Positions 43,018 through 53,040 are shown, counted from the stretch's first letter. The stretch is 64,000 bases of DNA from Terriglobia bacterium (GCA_020072565.1 JAIQGI010000001.1:1-64000); one strand, 5' to 3'. Program-made: numbers and translations. Notes: generated by a model not told the origin, from the letters alone.

Positions 43018-44610
43018 CTAAGGCTTGACAAGGCTGGTGTAGCCGACGCCGTATTTGGTGAGTCTTCCCGACTGGTTCAGAACGCGTTGCAGCTTGATGA
43101 CCACACTCTGCCCGCTCTTCAGATCTTTGAGAATGTCGAGCATGTCCTGGACCACCTCGATCTTCTTGCCGTTGGCCGCCAGGATGATGTCAAAGAAGCC
43201 CGCCTGATCCTGTTGCCCGATAAGGCCAGCTTCTTCGGCCAGGCTGCCGGGGCTGACCGAGACAACGAGGGCGCCGCCGGTTATTTCGAGCGCTCCCGCC
43301 ATTCGAGAGGGGACGTTGTCTACGCGCATGCCGATTTCGGGTTTGGATTCCGTTTTCTCGTCAAAGCTGACGCCCGGGCGCGCCTGAGTATCATCCGGGG
43401 GCTTTTCCGTGAGGGTCACGGAAAAATTCATCATGGTGCCGTATCGAACGGCTTTGACGTTGACGGTGCGTCCGGGCGGGGTATTGACTGCCGCAAGTCG
43501 AAGCGCAGGGACATCGGTGATCTTCTTGCCGTTAAATTCAACGATCACATCCTCCGCCTTGATTCCTGCTTTGGCCGCAGGCCCGTCTTCGGGGGACAGG
43601 CCCGTGATCAGTACGCCGCCGCCTTGCTTTACACCGTAGTATTCCGCCATCTGAGGTGTGAAAGGGAACAGAACATTCATGAGTACGCCCAGATATCCCC
43701 GGCTCACCTTCCCTTTGTCCAGAATCTGGTTGTAGACGTCGACAAAAATATGCGAGGGCACCGCGAACCCGACACCGGTATTTGAGCGCGTGGAGGTGCT
43801 GATGAAACTGTTGATGCCGATCACCTCGCCGTTCATATTGACCAGGGGACCGCCGCTGTTGCCGGGATTGATTGCGGCGTCAGTCTGCAGATAGTCATTG
43901 AAAAGCATCGACGAGTTAGGTCCCTGGGACTGATCGAAAACGCGGCCGGTCGCGGAAATGATGCCGGCCGTCACGGTCTGTTCGAGTCCGAATGGGCTGC
44001 CGATTGCCATAACCCAGTCCCCAACCTTCATCGCCTTGGCGTCACCGATTGTTACAGCCGGGAAACTCACGTCGCCGTCGATCTTGATCACGGCAATATC
44101 CGAAGTGGAATCGCCGGCGATCACGCGGGCTTTGTACTCCTTGCCGTCTTTGACGTTCACCTTGATCTTGGTCGCACCCTCCACTACGTGATTGTTGGTG
44201 ATGATATAGCCCTTCGGATCGACGATGATGCCGGAACCCAGGCTGTTTTGGGTAAACTCCTGCGGCTGGTCTCGAAAAAGTTGCCCGAACAAATCCGGCA
44301 TCTGCGGGTTGTTCCGCCCCTGTCCGGGGCGCCCCGATAGGCGGATCACCTCCTCGGTATTGATGTTGACCACGGCCGGACCCACCCGTTTGGCCACCTC
44401 TTCAAAAGCCTGGGACAGGGCCAGGACCCCACTGCTGGCCAGGGATGTCCCACTGCTCTGGATCTTTATCTGGCTGTCCCGAGGGCCCGTGGCCACGACC
44501 TGGCGTGATATAAGGGTTCCAATGCCGATCCCCAGACCGAGAACGAACAGGACCACAAAGAAGGAAATCAGATGCCTCGAAAAGCTGCCCGCACGCGGTT
44601 CGTAAGTCAT
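43018..44610 (-). CDS. Periplasmic serine protease DegQ/HtrA
   Basis: Protein quality-control protease. The 530-residue chain has an N-terminal membrane or signal helix (about 12-32), then the trypsin-like domain with the triad His in TNNHVVEG, Asp in TSDIAVIKIDG and Ser in NPGNSGGPLVN, and two PDZ domains (SRGYLGVLMN, PRRAP-type and a degenerate second near residue 440). A Gly/Asn-rich linker with GQGRNNPQMPD lies before the protease domain. GGAGG precedes the ATG. The upstream spacer has TTGGAAC..TAGAAT, which could be a sigma-70 or ECF-type promoter; not resolved. Confidence 0.93.
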   Translation of the reverse strand: MTYEPRAGSFSRHLISFFVVLFVLGLGIGIGTLISRQVVATGPRDSQIKIQSSGTSLASSGVLALSQAFEEVAKRVGPAVVNINTEEVIRLSGRPGQGRNNPQMPDLFGQLFRDQPQEFTQNSLGSGIIVDPKGYIITNNHVVEGATKIKVNVKDGKEYKARVIAGDSTSDIAVIKIDGDVSFPAVTIGDAKAMKVGDWVMAIGSPFGLEQTVTAGIISATGRVFDQSQGPNSSMLFNDYLQTDAAINPGNSGGPLVNMNGEVIGINSFISTSTRSNTGVGFAVPSHIFVDVYNQILDKGKVSRGYLGVLMNVLFPFTPQMAEYYGVKQGGGVLITGLSPEDGPAAKAGIKAEDVIVEFNGKKITDVPALRLAAVNTPPGRTVNVKAVRYGTMMNFSVTLTEKPPDDTQARPGVSFDEKTESKPEIGMRVDNVPSRMAGALEITGGALVVSVSPGSLAEEAGLIGQQDQAGFFDIILAANGKKIEVVQDMLDILKDLKSGQSVVIKLQRVLNQSGRLTKYGVGYTSLVKP

Positions 44611-44853
44611 GTCAGCACCTCCGGATGCAAAACGATCTCGCTTAACATTCTACGTGAAGGATCATGTATAGTTCCAAACATAATTGATATTCCCGACAGC
44701 ACCCAGGCAGGGCCGAAAACGGTTGCGGAAATCCGCCGAGGCGGGCCTTAGCCCGTTTCCCCCCCTGAATTCAGGGAGAGTGGCGCCTCCATCGAGACCG
44801 CCGGCCGCCCCATTCGAGGCATTGCGCCGTGCTATATTCCTGTGGAGGCGCCC

Positions 44854-46221
44854 GTGCGTGAAAAGATAGCGGACTATCTGGCAAAAGCCGGCCGGCCCCT
44901 ACCGGCCGAGCAGATTCTGCGCGAGGTCCTCAACATCCTCTCCCCCAATTCCTTTGCAGCCGACAAGGTCCTGAAGGGCTTCCTCGGGGCCGATCCACGA
45001 TTCCACAGGAGCCACAGCCTCTGGCATCTGGCAGCAGACGCGGCTCCATGCCCGACAGAAACCGCCGCTCTTAACCTCCAATGGGATCCAGGCCATCCAC
45101 GTTGCTTCCAGGGAGCGGTACATCTGCCCGCAAGCGGCGCAACGTGGGAGTTCCTGCGCACGGAAGCCACGGCTGCCGCGGATCTTCGATCGCTGGAGGA
45201 GGCGCGGCAGCGAGCGGAAGACCATCTCCTGCTGGTCTGGAGCCGGAAAGAGCTGAGGCTGTGGAACCAGCTCCTGCGCTCCGCCGGGCTGCCGGAGTGG
45301 GAGGGTGAGTCGCTGGACCTGAGCAGACTGGCCGCGCGCGCTCTGTCCCGGGAGTCGCCCTGCCGGCACGCGGAGGATCTCGCTCCCTTACTGGATTTGG
45401 CGCCACCGGACACCGAGAAGCCGGCTGCCATGGCCCGATTCCTGGCCGAATCATTCCGGGGGCTGATCGATATTGTTCCCGAGGGGCGGCGCGGCAGCCC
45501 GAAGGAGCTCGAGCGCTGGATCATCGAAGGGAGCGCCAAAGTTGACTTCAGTCGATTCGCCTTCGGTCGCGACCTGCTCGCGCGCATCCCCGAGTCGCCG
45601 GGCGTCTATTTGATGCGAAACCGCGGCGGCGAAGTCGTCTACGTCGGCAAATCCGGCAACCTGCGGCGGCGCGTGCGCTCCTATTTCACGCGGCGTGCCC
45701 TGAAGGATCCCAAGGTGGCCAGGATGCACAGCCAGCTCTATTCGTTGGAGTTTCTCACCTGCGCCACCGAGGTAGAAGCACTCTTGCTGGAGATGCGCAT
45801 GATCAGGGATTTCCGCCCATCAATCAACCTCCAGGCTGAAATCCACGAGCAACCGGGCCGCTACCGGCAGCGCGGTAACCTCCTGATACTGGTTCCCGTG
45901 GACGACAGGGCCGAAGTCTATTTTCTAAGGGACGGCTGTTTCGTAGCCCGGCAGTCGGTTCCACTCGGGTCTGCACCTTCGAAGAAACTCAGGAATAAGA
46001 TCCGAACCACTTATTTCGCAACCCGGCGCCGCAAATCCGCTGCGGGAGAAGAATGGGAGACCGAGATCGTGGCGCGCTGGCTCGCTGCACACAGAAGGCG
46101 TCTCAACTTCCTCGATGTGGATCAGGACGGCAGCTGCGATGCAGTACTGCGGCGGCTCGAGTCGTACCTGAGGGATCCGGACAGGCTCGCACACAAAGTC
46201 TATTATCGCGCTGATTCTTGA
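44854..46221 (+). CDS. GIY-YIG nuclease with winged-helix and degenerate exonuclease-like regions
   Basis: The 455-residue protein has three parts. Residues about 1-50 resemble a winged helix (EKIADYLAKAGRPLPAEQIL). Residues about 75-215 match a DnaQ-like exonuclease layout in spacing, but the catalytic DxE motif reads AVHLPASGAT and the later His-Asp motif is lost. Residues about 235-330 are a UvrC-type GIY-YIG nuclease (SPGVYLMRNRGGEVVYVGKS, then NLRRRVRSYF). A roughly 110-residue C-terminal part is unassigned. Start: GTG 44854 with GGAGG 5 nt upstream. Exonuclease-plus-GIY-YIG proteins are known in other bacteria; whether this one still cuts DNA is unknown. Confidence 0.75.
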   Translation: MREKIADYLAKAGRPLPAEQILREVLNILSPNSFAADKVLKGFLGADPRFHRSHSLWHLAADAAPCPTETAALNLQWDPGHPRCFQGAVHLPASGATWEFLRTEATAAADLRSLEEARQRAEDHLLLVWSRKELRLWNQLLRSAGLPEWEGESLDLSRLAARALSRESPCRHAEDLAPLLDLAPPDTEKPAAMARFLAESFRGLIDIVPEGRRGSPKELERWIIEGSAKVDFSRFAFGRDLLARIPESPGVYLMRNRGGEVVYVGKSGNLRRRVRSYFTRRALKDPKVARMHSQLYSLEFLTCATEVEALLLEMRMIRDFRPSINLQAEIHEQPGRYRQRGNLLILVPVDDRAEVYFLRDGCFVARQSVPLGSAPSKKLRNKIRTTYFATRRRKSAAGEEWETEIVARWLAAHRRRLNFLDVDQDGSCDAVLRRLESYLRDPDRLAHKVYYRADS

Positions 46222-46421
46222 TTCCTAAAACTCGCGGAGGCACGGGAGTCCGGGAATGTGCCGCCATCCAGTTTGTGCTTTACAGTGCCGGGCGTTTTAA
46301 GTAAGTTGGGACTAACACTGAGATTAGGCATTTCTGACGTTCTTCGTTTTCTTGCCAGATTCCCTGGGCTTCCGGTTAGGGCCTCCCGCCGGATATCCGG
46401 TCGGAGGAGGAGGATGCAAAG

Positions 46422-47066
46422 ATGATGCCTGATGCTGGATCTGTCAGCCTGATTCCCAAGGCGGCTGTTCTGCTGGCTTTGTTTTCCATGGGGTTCCTGT
46501 TCGCGCAGGCACCGCAATCGACACAGTTCTACGATGTGCAAATCAGCAAGGATGAAATCTACAGTTACACCAATCTGAAGTTTGCCGGTGATTTTACCCG
46601 GTTCGAATCTGCCAGGGGATTCCTGGCGCTCGGCAGGACAGAGGCTGGAGTCACCATCGTGATGGTGCTGGGCGAGGGTACGGCGAACATTGAGGCTCCG
46701 GAAACCGTTCAGGATAAGTTTAAGACTGTTTTCGGCGCATATCCATTGAAGACCACATTCAAAACTCTTTACATGCGGCTTCATCCCAAAGAGTACGAGG
46801 AAGTGTTCGGCAAGCAGACGCTTACAAAAGCCGCCGATGAAGCCACCTTCACGGCAGCAAAGCAGTTGTTTGACGAGAGATTCATCGCCTCCTACCACGC
46901 CGGCCCGAAGGCGATGCTCCCGCCATACAGGACGCGGGTCATAGAATTAAACACTGCCGATCTTGGCCTCGTGTGGACCGAGGAGGGATACTGGCTGACC
47001 CTGCGCAGGTATGCCCCCTACGCCAGTATCTATCCGAGAGATTTCGTAAATCCCAAGCAGAAATAG
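46422..47066 (+). CDS. Exported hypothetical protein
   Basis: The 214-residue protein has a signal-type N-terminus (about 10-30, PKAAVLLALFSMGFLFAQAP). The mature part is a compact alpha/beta domain with no motif I recognise. It ends in basic residues (NPKQK). A very strong ribosome site GGAGGAGGAGG stands upstream of tandem ATGs at 46422 and 46425. It is followed by a stem of six GC pairs, and its neighbour on the other strand converges on it. No function is proposed. Confidence 0.65.
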   Translation: MMPDAGSVSLIPKAAVLLALFSMGFLFAQAPQSTQFYDVQISKDEIYSYTNLKFAGDFTRFESARGFLALGRTEAGVTIVMVLGEGTANIEAPETVQDKFKTVFGAYPLKTTFKTLYMRLHPKEYEEVFGKQTLTKAADEATFTAAKQLFDERFIASYHAGPKAMLPPYRTRVIELNTADLGLVWTEEGYWLTLRRYAPYASIYPRDFVNPKQK

Positions 47067-47070
47067 AAAC

Positions 47071-47086
47071 GGCCGGGAATCCGGCC
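47071..47086. terminator. Hairpin between convergent exported-protein genes
   Basis: GGCCGG-GAAT-CCGGCC is a perfect 6-bp stem with a 4-nt loop, 4 nt after the stop at 47066. No T-run follows, so it may act as a weak terminator or 3' stabiliser. Confidence 0.45.
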
Positions 47087-47139
47087 ATTGACGTTGTTCA
47101 CGACCGGAACGGCGCACAGCCCGATTTTGCAGAGCTGCG

Positions 47140-47862
47140 TCAGTCGCCGTGCAGCACTTCAATGCCTTTGTCTGGAACTGCAATTTTGCGGGGGACGCGA
47201 TTGCCGTCGACCCACAGTTGAATCTGCAGAGCGCCCGAATCGACGAGCAGGTGAGTCGCGTTGACCTTTTTCCCTTTGACAAGGATGTTCTCTTTGTTGA
47301 GTTCCCTGATCTTCAGCGTCCCCGTTTCCTTTTCCTGAGGGATCACCACTTCAAAGGTCTGCACTTTGTCCCCGCTGTCGTATTTGAACAAGCGGGTAAG
47401 AAAGATGAAGTGGTGAAACATGTTGGTATCGAGGATCGTGTAGCGGTCGCCCACAAGCAGGCCGTTGCGGTAGGAGACGCCATTGCCGCTGTATTCGAAA
47501 ATCACCTGATTGGGTGCGAACTCGCCCCGGATGCCGCCTTTCTGGCCCTCAACCTCGCTCTTGAGTTCATAGCTGCGCGGCATGTACTGCCCATTCATCT
47601 CAAGTTTGGTTACCAGTGATACCTTCTGATGACCCTCGCCCGGATTGCGAAAATCCAGGGTTGAGCTGCTCGTCACGGCGCTTTCGCTGGTCACCAGCAC
47701 ATATTTTTCGACTCCAATCTGCTGTCCCGAAAAAAAGATCCGGTATTCGCCTTCCAGGCGGGAGACCTTCTGTTCCTTGTCCGTCGCACTGCCGGTCGCG
47801 AGCCCCGACAAGGACAACGCCGTCAAAGCGAAAATGAACCTGAGTCCTGCTCGCAGTACCAT
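47140..47862 (-). CDS. Exported hypothetical protein (DUF3108-like)
   Basis: About 240 residues with a signal segment (VLRAGLRFIFALTALSLSGLATGSA) and a beta-rich mature part that begins with EGEYRIFFSGQQIGVEKYVL, as in secreted lipid-related domains of the DUF3108 kind. The match is by pattern only. ATG 47862 is chosen because GAGG lies 6 nt upstream; a longer form adds 31 residues and would run into the radical SAM gene. It follows that gene by 55 nt on the same strand. Confidence 0.6.
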   Translation of the reverse strand: MVLRAGLRFIFALTALSLSGLATGSATDKEQKVSRLEGEYRIFFSGQQIGVEKYVLVTSESAVTSSSTLDFRNPGEGHQKVSLVTKLEMNGQYMPRSYELKSEVEGQKGGIRGEFAPNQVIFEYSGNGVSYRNGLLVGDRYTILDTNMFHHFIFLTRLFKYDSGDKVQTFEVVIPQEKETGTLKIRELNKENILVKGKKVNATHLLVDSGALQIQLWVDGNRVPRKIAVPDKGIEVLHGD

Positions 47863-47917
47863 GGGATCCTCATTGCCAGCCAGAGTAATATATGCCATAA
47901 ACACAAGTGAAAGAATA

Positions 47918-49393
47918 TCACCGCAGAGATCGCCGAGATCGGAGAGCAACCTCACTCATGTTGGCGAAGGCACGCTTCCAGGCGGCGAAGCTGCCGCCGG
48001 CGCGCCACGCTTCCAGCGCCGCCAGGCCTGCGGACTCTCCGCCTTGCGAGAGCATATACTCCACCCAGGTCCAGCGCGCGGATACGGAGCGGATCGAGAC
48101 CTTCTGCCCCACCCCGGCCCGCAGCCTTGCCAGCTTGTTGTCGATGGAGGAGATGGGCTCGAATGGAGCTCCGTCCAGCGGGGTGTTGCGCTTGGCAACG
48201 AAAGGAGAGATCGCCAGTGACAAGGGAGCGATGCGGGCCAGTTGCAGGGAGAAGCGAATGAGTTCGTCAATGTCCTCGAGTGTCTCCCCGGGCAACCCGA
48301 TCATCTCATAGAGCTTCAAACGCTCGAGGTGAAACTTCCGTGCGAGTTCTGCGGCCCGGGTCAGGTGCTGCTCGCTGGTACGCCGCTGGATGGCGGTGCG
48401 CAGCCGCTGCGAAGCTCCATCCGAAGCGGTCGTCAGCGTCCGGTATCCGCCCCGGCAAAGAAGCTCCACCAGCTCCTCACTCAGCCGATCCGCCCGCAAG
48501 CTCGAGATACCGACCTCGCGCCCGCTCGCCACGATTTCGCGCACCACATCCTTGATTCCGGGATGGTCGGTGACCGCCGCACCGACCAGTCCAACGCGCC
48601 GGGCCTGCCCGGGAACGAGCGACAGGACCTTGTCGGGGGCAAAGAGACGCATGCCGCCGTTGGTGGTGCGCCTCATCACGCAATAGGTACAGCCGCGGGA
48701 GCAGCCGCGCTCCGGTTCGATCAGGAACATCGAGCTCAGCACCGTGTTTTTGGTGATGATCTGCGACCGCGCCGGCAGACGGTCGTCACCTGCCTTCCCG
48801 ATCACCGGGAGATCGCGCGTCCGGCCAGGCACATAACACCCGGGGAGTGATGCAAGCCGGTCGAGCAGCGTCTCGCGTTTCACGGATGCTGCCGCATCCA
48901 GGAACATGTGGATCAATTCCTCGGCCTCGCCCAGGAGCATAAGATCCACGAAGGGCGCCAGCGGCAGGGGATTAGAGTAGGTCAGCGGTCCGCCGGCCAC
49001 GACCAGCGGGTGCCTCTCGGTACGATCCCGGCGCAGAACAGGGATGCCGCTGAGATCCAGTACTTCCAGCAGGCCGGTGATCTCGAGCTCGTAGGAAATC
49101 GAGAAAGCAACGACAGGAAACTCAGCAAGCGGTGTTTCACTTTCGTAGGTGAACACGGGCAGGTGCAGGCGCCGGTAATCGCCGGGGCTGTCGGGCAGGA
49201 AGGCGCGTTCGGCGGCCGCGTCGGCATGCAGATGGATCTCGCGATAGATGGTCTGAAACCCGAGCGAGCTCATCCCTATCGAATAGTGGCTCGGGTAACA
49301 GAGGGCAATGCGGAACGGCGCCTGGCCGCGCAACGCGCCCGCCTCCTCGCTCGTGCGGCGCCGCACCTGAGAAATCAGATCCCAGGAATTCAT
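47918..49393 (-). CDS. Radical SAM protein with B12-binding-like N-terminus
   Basis: About 491 residues from ATG 49393. The N-terminal part (FRIALCYPSHYSIGMSSLGF) is of the B12-binding-domain type seen in a conserved radical SAM group. The [4Fe-4S] motif is ERGCSRGCTYCVMRR (CxxxCxxC) near residue 223, followed by TTASDGASQRLRTAIQRR and LYEMIGLPGETLEDIDELI. No function is established for this group. It starts 5 nt after queE ends, so it is translated from the same message. Confidence 0.85.
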   Translation of the reverse strand: MNSWDLISQVRRRTSEEAGALRGQAPFRIALCYPSHYSIGMSSLGFQTIYREIHLHADAAAERAFLPDSPGDYRRLHLPVFTYESETPLAEFPVVAFSISYELEITGLLEVLDLSGIPVLRRDRTERHPLVVAGGPLTYSNPLPLAPFVDLMLLGEAEELIHMFLDAAASVKRETLLDRLASLPGCYVPGRTRDLPVIGKAGDDRLPARSQIITKNTVLSSMFLIEPERGCSRGCTYCVMRRTTNGGMRLFAPDKVLSLVPGQARRVGLVGAAVTDHPGIKDVVREIVASGREVGISSLRADRLSEELVELLCRGGYRTLTTASDGASQRLRTAIQRRTSEQHLTRAAELARKFHLERLKLYEMIGLPGETLEDIDELIRFSLQLARIAPLSLAISPFVAKRNTPLDGAPFEPISSIDNKLARLRAGVGQKVSIRSVSARWTWVEYMLSQGGESAGLAALEAWRAGGSFAAWKRAFANMSEVALRSRRSLR

Positions 49394-49398
49394 GAGCG

Positions 49399-50037
49399 TC
49401 AGACTCCGCGCTCGATGCCGGGCCAGATGATCCTGTGCAGCTGCAGCTGCATGCGAACCGGAAGCCCGCAATCCATGACCCAGCGAGCCAGGTCGCCGTA
49501 GGGCAGCACCTTATATACCGGAGAGAACAGCACAACGCCGACCCTCGACGGCAGGTCGTATCGGGCAATGACCTCGCATGCCCAGTCGAAATCCGCCCGG
49601 TTGCCGACCACGAATTTCACCTCATCGTTCAGCGTCAGGATCTGAATATTTTCATAGTTGTTGTGCTGATGCATGCCGCTGGAGGGGCATTTCAGATCCA
49701 TGATCTTATGCACGCGCGGATCCAGTCCGTGCAGCGGGACGTAGCCCCCGGTTTCGACGCATACCGTGTAGCCGCGGTCAAGCAGCGCCTGGAAGAGATC
49801 GTGCACCTCATGCTGAAGCATGGGCTCGCCTCCCGTCACCAGAACCAGCTTCGTCGGGTACCTGGCGATGGCGGCGAGTATTTCTGCAGGCGACATCACC
49901 TTGCCTTCGGTGAACGCATAGGTGGTGTCGCAATAAGAGCAGCGCAGGTTGCACGCGGTGAGGCGGATAAACGCGCAGGGCCACCCCATGAAGCTCGACT
50001 CACCTTGTATGCTGTAAAAGACTTCATTTACCTTCAT
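49399..50037 (-). CDS. queE: 7-carboxy-7-deazaguanine synthase (QueE)
   Basis: Radical SAM enzyme forming CDG from carboxy-tetrahydropterin for queuosine and 7-deazaguanine synthesis. The 212-residue chain opens KVNEVFYSIQGESSFMGWPC, has the cluster motif CNLRCSYCDTTYAF (CxxxCxxC) near residue 29, and LVTGGEPMLQ and VCVETGGY, the family features. It heads a two-gene radical SAM unit. QueC and QueD are not in the window. Confidence 0.9.
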   Translation of the reverse strand: MKVNEVFYSIQGESSFMGWPCAFIRLTACNLRCSYCDTTYAFTEGKVMSPAEILAAIARYPTKLVLVTGGEPMLQHEVHDLFQALLDRGYTVCVETGGYVPLHGLDPRVHKIMDLKCPSSGMHQHNNYENIQILTLNDEVKFVVGNRADFDWACEVIARYDLPSRVGVVLFSPVYKVLPYGDLARWVMDCGLPVRMQLQLHRIIWPGIERGV

Positions 50038-50232
50038 GTTGATCGCTAATCTTATCAGGTGGTAATCCGGCGGTGTAGACGGATCCTCGTGCGTGGAACG
50101 TGGTGAAGAACCTCACCGCCAAAGCGCTGCAACCGCGGAGTATGAGATTTCCGCATTATGATCTCTGCATCGATTTTTCGTCAGTCTGTTTCGGCAATCC
50201 CTGCGGCGAAATGGGGAGGGATAGCGGCGCTC

Positions 50233-51003
50233 TCAATTCTGCCGTGATTTTTCCCGGATCTCAGGCGGGACGCCATCCGCCTCCAGCCTGATGACGACGA
50301 CCGTGATATTGTCCGGCCCGCCCGCCTGGTTGGCTGCCTCCACGAGATGGTCTGCCATTTCCTGCGGAGTTTTTCTCGGATCGGAAAGCACCGCACAAAT
50401 GTCCTCCTCCGGGACTCCATCCGTAAGGCCGTCGGAGGAAAGGAGATAGACATCACCCGCACGTCCTTGTCCTTCCTCGATGTCGATCTCGACCTGGGAA
50501 TGTGATCCGATCGAGCGTGTGATCAGGTTCTTCTGCGGGTGCCTGGCCAGATCCGATTTGGCGAGCACACCGTTCTCGTACAGGTGCCAGACAAGCGAGT
50601 GGTCGCGGGTCAGCTGTGTGAGCATGCCGTCGCGCAACCGATAGGCGCGTGAGTCACCTACGTGCGCAATATAGTAATGCTCGCCCTGAAATAGCAAAGC
50701 CGTCAGCGTGCTCCCCATGCCTGCGAGGGATCGGTCCTGGCGCTGGGCTTCAAATACCCGGTTATTCGCTTCCAGCGCACCGCGCCGGAGCATTTCCGCA
50801 GGTTGCTCACTATCGGCGTTGTGCGCCATAACCCAGGCATTGATCGTCGACGCCGCCAGTTGGCTGGCGATTTCGCCGGCTGCATGCCCACCCATGCCGT
50901 CCGCCACCAAGGACAAGCCGATTGCGGAGTTTGCCACATAAGAATCTTCATTGGAGGTTCTTACTCTTCCCTGGTTGGTCTGGCTACCGTATAGAATCCG
51001 CAA
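50233..51003 (-). CDS. PP2C-family Ser/Thr phosphatase
   Basis: The 256-residue phosphatase shows the metal-binding motifs RVRTSNEDSYVAN, LVADGMGGHAAGEIAS, HVGDSRAYRLRDG, LLSSDGLTDGV and AGGPDNITVVVIRLE. It resembles Stp-type enzymes that reverse Hanks-kinase phosphorylation. The start is a TTG at 51003 with AGGTGAG close upstream. No kinase is next to it. It diverges from the coiled-coil gene across a 267-nt spacer. Confidence 0.92.
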   Translation of the reverse strand: MRILYGSQTNQGRVRTSNEDSYVANSAIGLSLVADGMGGHAAGEIASQLAASTINAWVMAHNADSEQPAEMLRRGALEANNRVFEAQRQDRSLAGMGSTLTALLFQGEHYYIAHVGDSRAYRLRDGMLTQLTRDHSLVWHLYENGVLAKSDLARHPQKNLITRSIGSHSQVEIDIEEGQGRAGDVYLLSSDGLTDGVPEEDICAVLSDPRKTPQEMADHLVEAANQAGGPDNITVVVIRLEADGVPPEIREKSRQN

Positions 51004-51270
51004 TTCTCACCTGTCGGGTCTAGTTGCCCTCTACATAAGAGTGAACTTATAACACGTGTCAGACAACCGCTTCAAGCTTGCTGGAACGCCGACCTCCGGG
51101 CAGTGCATCGAGAGCCGTAGAGACGCAGGAACGATCAACATTCTGGCCATTCCAAAAAACACCATTCCTTGGAAGTCGGAGGCCGGCGCTCAGATGCCCG
51201 AGGTCGGCTTCTATGCTATTATTCCAAGTTGTTTGCAGATTACGGATCAGCAGTCATCAAAGGTCGTTCT

Positions 51271-53040
51271 ATGAAGCCCAGGCGCTCTCCGCTAAGAAAC
51301 GTCTTGCTCGCGACCTGCCTGCTCGCGTGGGGCGGAAGTTCCTACCCCTTCGCCGGCGTCAGCCGCGTGATCCAGGAACGCTACCGTGCCAGTTACGAAA
51401 ACAAGGCGCTGTTCTTGAAGGTCCCTGTCTTCGCTGAAAAGCAATATGTATACATCAGCGGACAGAGCTTCCGGCATGACCTTACCCTCGCGGGAACCCC
51501 GCGCTACAAGGTGGGCGATCAGCTGCGCGTGCTCGGTCTCGACTTCGGAGGAGATGAGATCAAGTTTAAGCTGGGGGCCATCACCGGCGCAGGCATGGTG
51601 GAGCTTATTTTCAAGTTCGACACCCCCCTGCAGGAGAATTTTCCCAATAGCGGCGTCTTCGACAAAGCATTGGGGGCGACCTTCACCGAAGGGCTGAAAT
51701 ACACCGATCTCGATGAGGCGAAGCGCGTCTATGTCGAGCAGGAGTTCGACCGCGCCGCCCGTGATATCGCGACCACGTCCGGCACCAATCGGGATACAGT
51801 CCTGAAGTACGTGGCGCCGCTTCTGCCCGCCTATCAGGATGCGACTCGTGAAATCGAGACCCTTCAGAATCGGAACCAGGAACTCAGCAAACAGATCGAA
51901 AAGTCCCAGGCCGAGAACCGGAAACTGGAGTCGGACTCCCGAAACCAGCAGGGCGAGATTACCCGGCTGCGCGGTCAGGCGGCGAGCTTGCAGGAGAAGA
52001 TCGACAACTCCACGTCCCAGTTGTTGAAACTCGGCGACGATCTGCGCAGCGCCAAAGGCGTCTCGCAGAGTTATCAGCGGGAACTGACCAACCTGCAACG
52101 TTCGCTCAAGATCAAAACCGATCCTGGCCGGGACCTGGCCACCCAGATTGCCGAGCTTGGGCAGGCGATGCAGAAGACCCAAAAGGAAAACGACGACCTG
52201 CAGGGTGAGAACGGTTCGCTGCGCACCAGTCTCGAGAAGGAGCAGGCGGACAATGCCCGGTTGGTCGGCGAGAACCAGGATCTGAAGAACTCAGGCCGGC
52301 AGAAAGACGACACCATCAAAACGCTCACGTCGAACGAGAATTCTCTCGCCCACCAGTACTTCCTGCTCAAGCAGACGAAAGACAACCTCGAGAACGTCGC
52401 TTTATCGATCGCAAACCTCAGCTCTCGCGTCGTCGAGGAAAAGACAGAGGGCGGCATCCAGTCCAGCAAGATCAATGCCTATCTGGGGAACATCCTGCTC
52501 GGTTCATTCGAATGGCGCGTACCGGAGCGCCTGAACGCAAACGAGGAAAAGGGCGGTGAAGCGTACTTCGCAACGGAATCGATCGACAATGTGAGGCTCA
52601 CCTCGGCCGAACGGCACATTCTGCAATCCCTCGGTGAACGCTTGAAATTGCGCGTGAATCTCATCTCCCGCTCCGACTCCCTGGAAGTGAAACCCGAGAA
52701 GGAAGGCCCGCTGCAGGAGATCGGCGAGAGAGACCGCGCCGTCTGGCGCTGGCGCATCACCAACCGCGGCGCGCGGGACGGCCGTCTGCTGCTGGCGGCA
52801 CAGCTGGTCAACAACAACGGCGACGAAATTCCTCTGATTCAGCAGGAACAGGTGGTCTCGTCCTCCAACCTGGTGCGCCAGGTGCGCAATTACCTGCAAC
52901 CGATCTCACTGGCTCTCGGAGCTGTAGTCGGTGTGCTGCTCGCGTGCATCACCGGCCTTTTCCGCCGCGTGAGGCAGGGAAGCCCGCTGAAACAGCCCCC
53001 CACAACAGAGCCGCCTTACGCGGGGCGGAAACAGCTCTAA
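51271..53040 (+). CDS. Periplasmic coiled-coil protein with C-terminal membrane anchor
   Basis: The 589-residue protein has a signal segment (about 7-28), a globular beta-rich part (about 30-170), a long coiled coil (about 190-370, heptads such as ETLQNRNQELSKQIEKSQAE), a second beta-rich region (about 395-530) and a C-terminal membrane helix (PISLALGAVVGVLLACITGLF) followed by a short basic tail. It probably spans the periplasm, anchored in the inner membrane. I recognise no family. ATG 51271 is chosen for AAGG upstream and for the signal it starts; a longer form has none. Confidence 0.65.
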   Translation: MKPRRSPLRNVLLATCLLAWGGSSYPFAGVSRVIQERYRASYENKALFLKVPVFAEKQYVYISGQSFRHDLTLAGTPRYKVGDQLRVLGLDFGGDEIKFKLGAITGAGMVELIFKFDTPLQENFPNSGVFDKALGATFTEGLKYTDLDEAKRVYVEQEFDRAARDIATTSGTNRDTVLKYVAPLLPAYQDATREIETLQNRNQELSKQIEKSQAENRKLESDSRNQQGEITRLRGQAASLQEKIDNSTSQLLKLGDDLRSAKGVSQSYQRELTNLQRSLKIKTDPGRDLATQIAELGQAMQKTQKENDDLQGENGSLRTSLEKEQADNARLVGENQDLKNSGRQKDDTIKTLTSNENSLAHQYFLLKQTKDNLENVALSIANLSSRVVEEKTEGGIQSSKINAYLGNILLGSFEWRVPERLNANEEKGGEAYFATESIDNVRLTSAERHILQSLGERLKLRVNLISRSDSLEVKPEKEGPLQEIGERDRAVWRWRITNRGARDGRLLLAAQLVNNNGDEIPLIQQEQVVSSSNLVRQVRNYLQPISLALGAVVGVLLACITGLFRRVRQGSPLKQPPTTEPPYAGRKQL

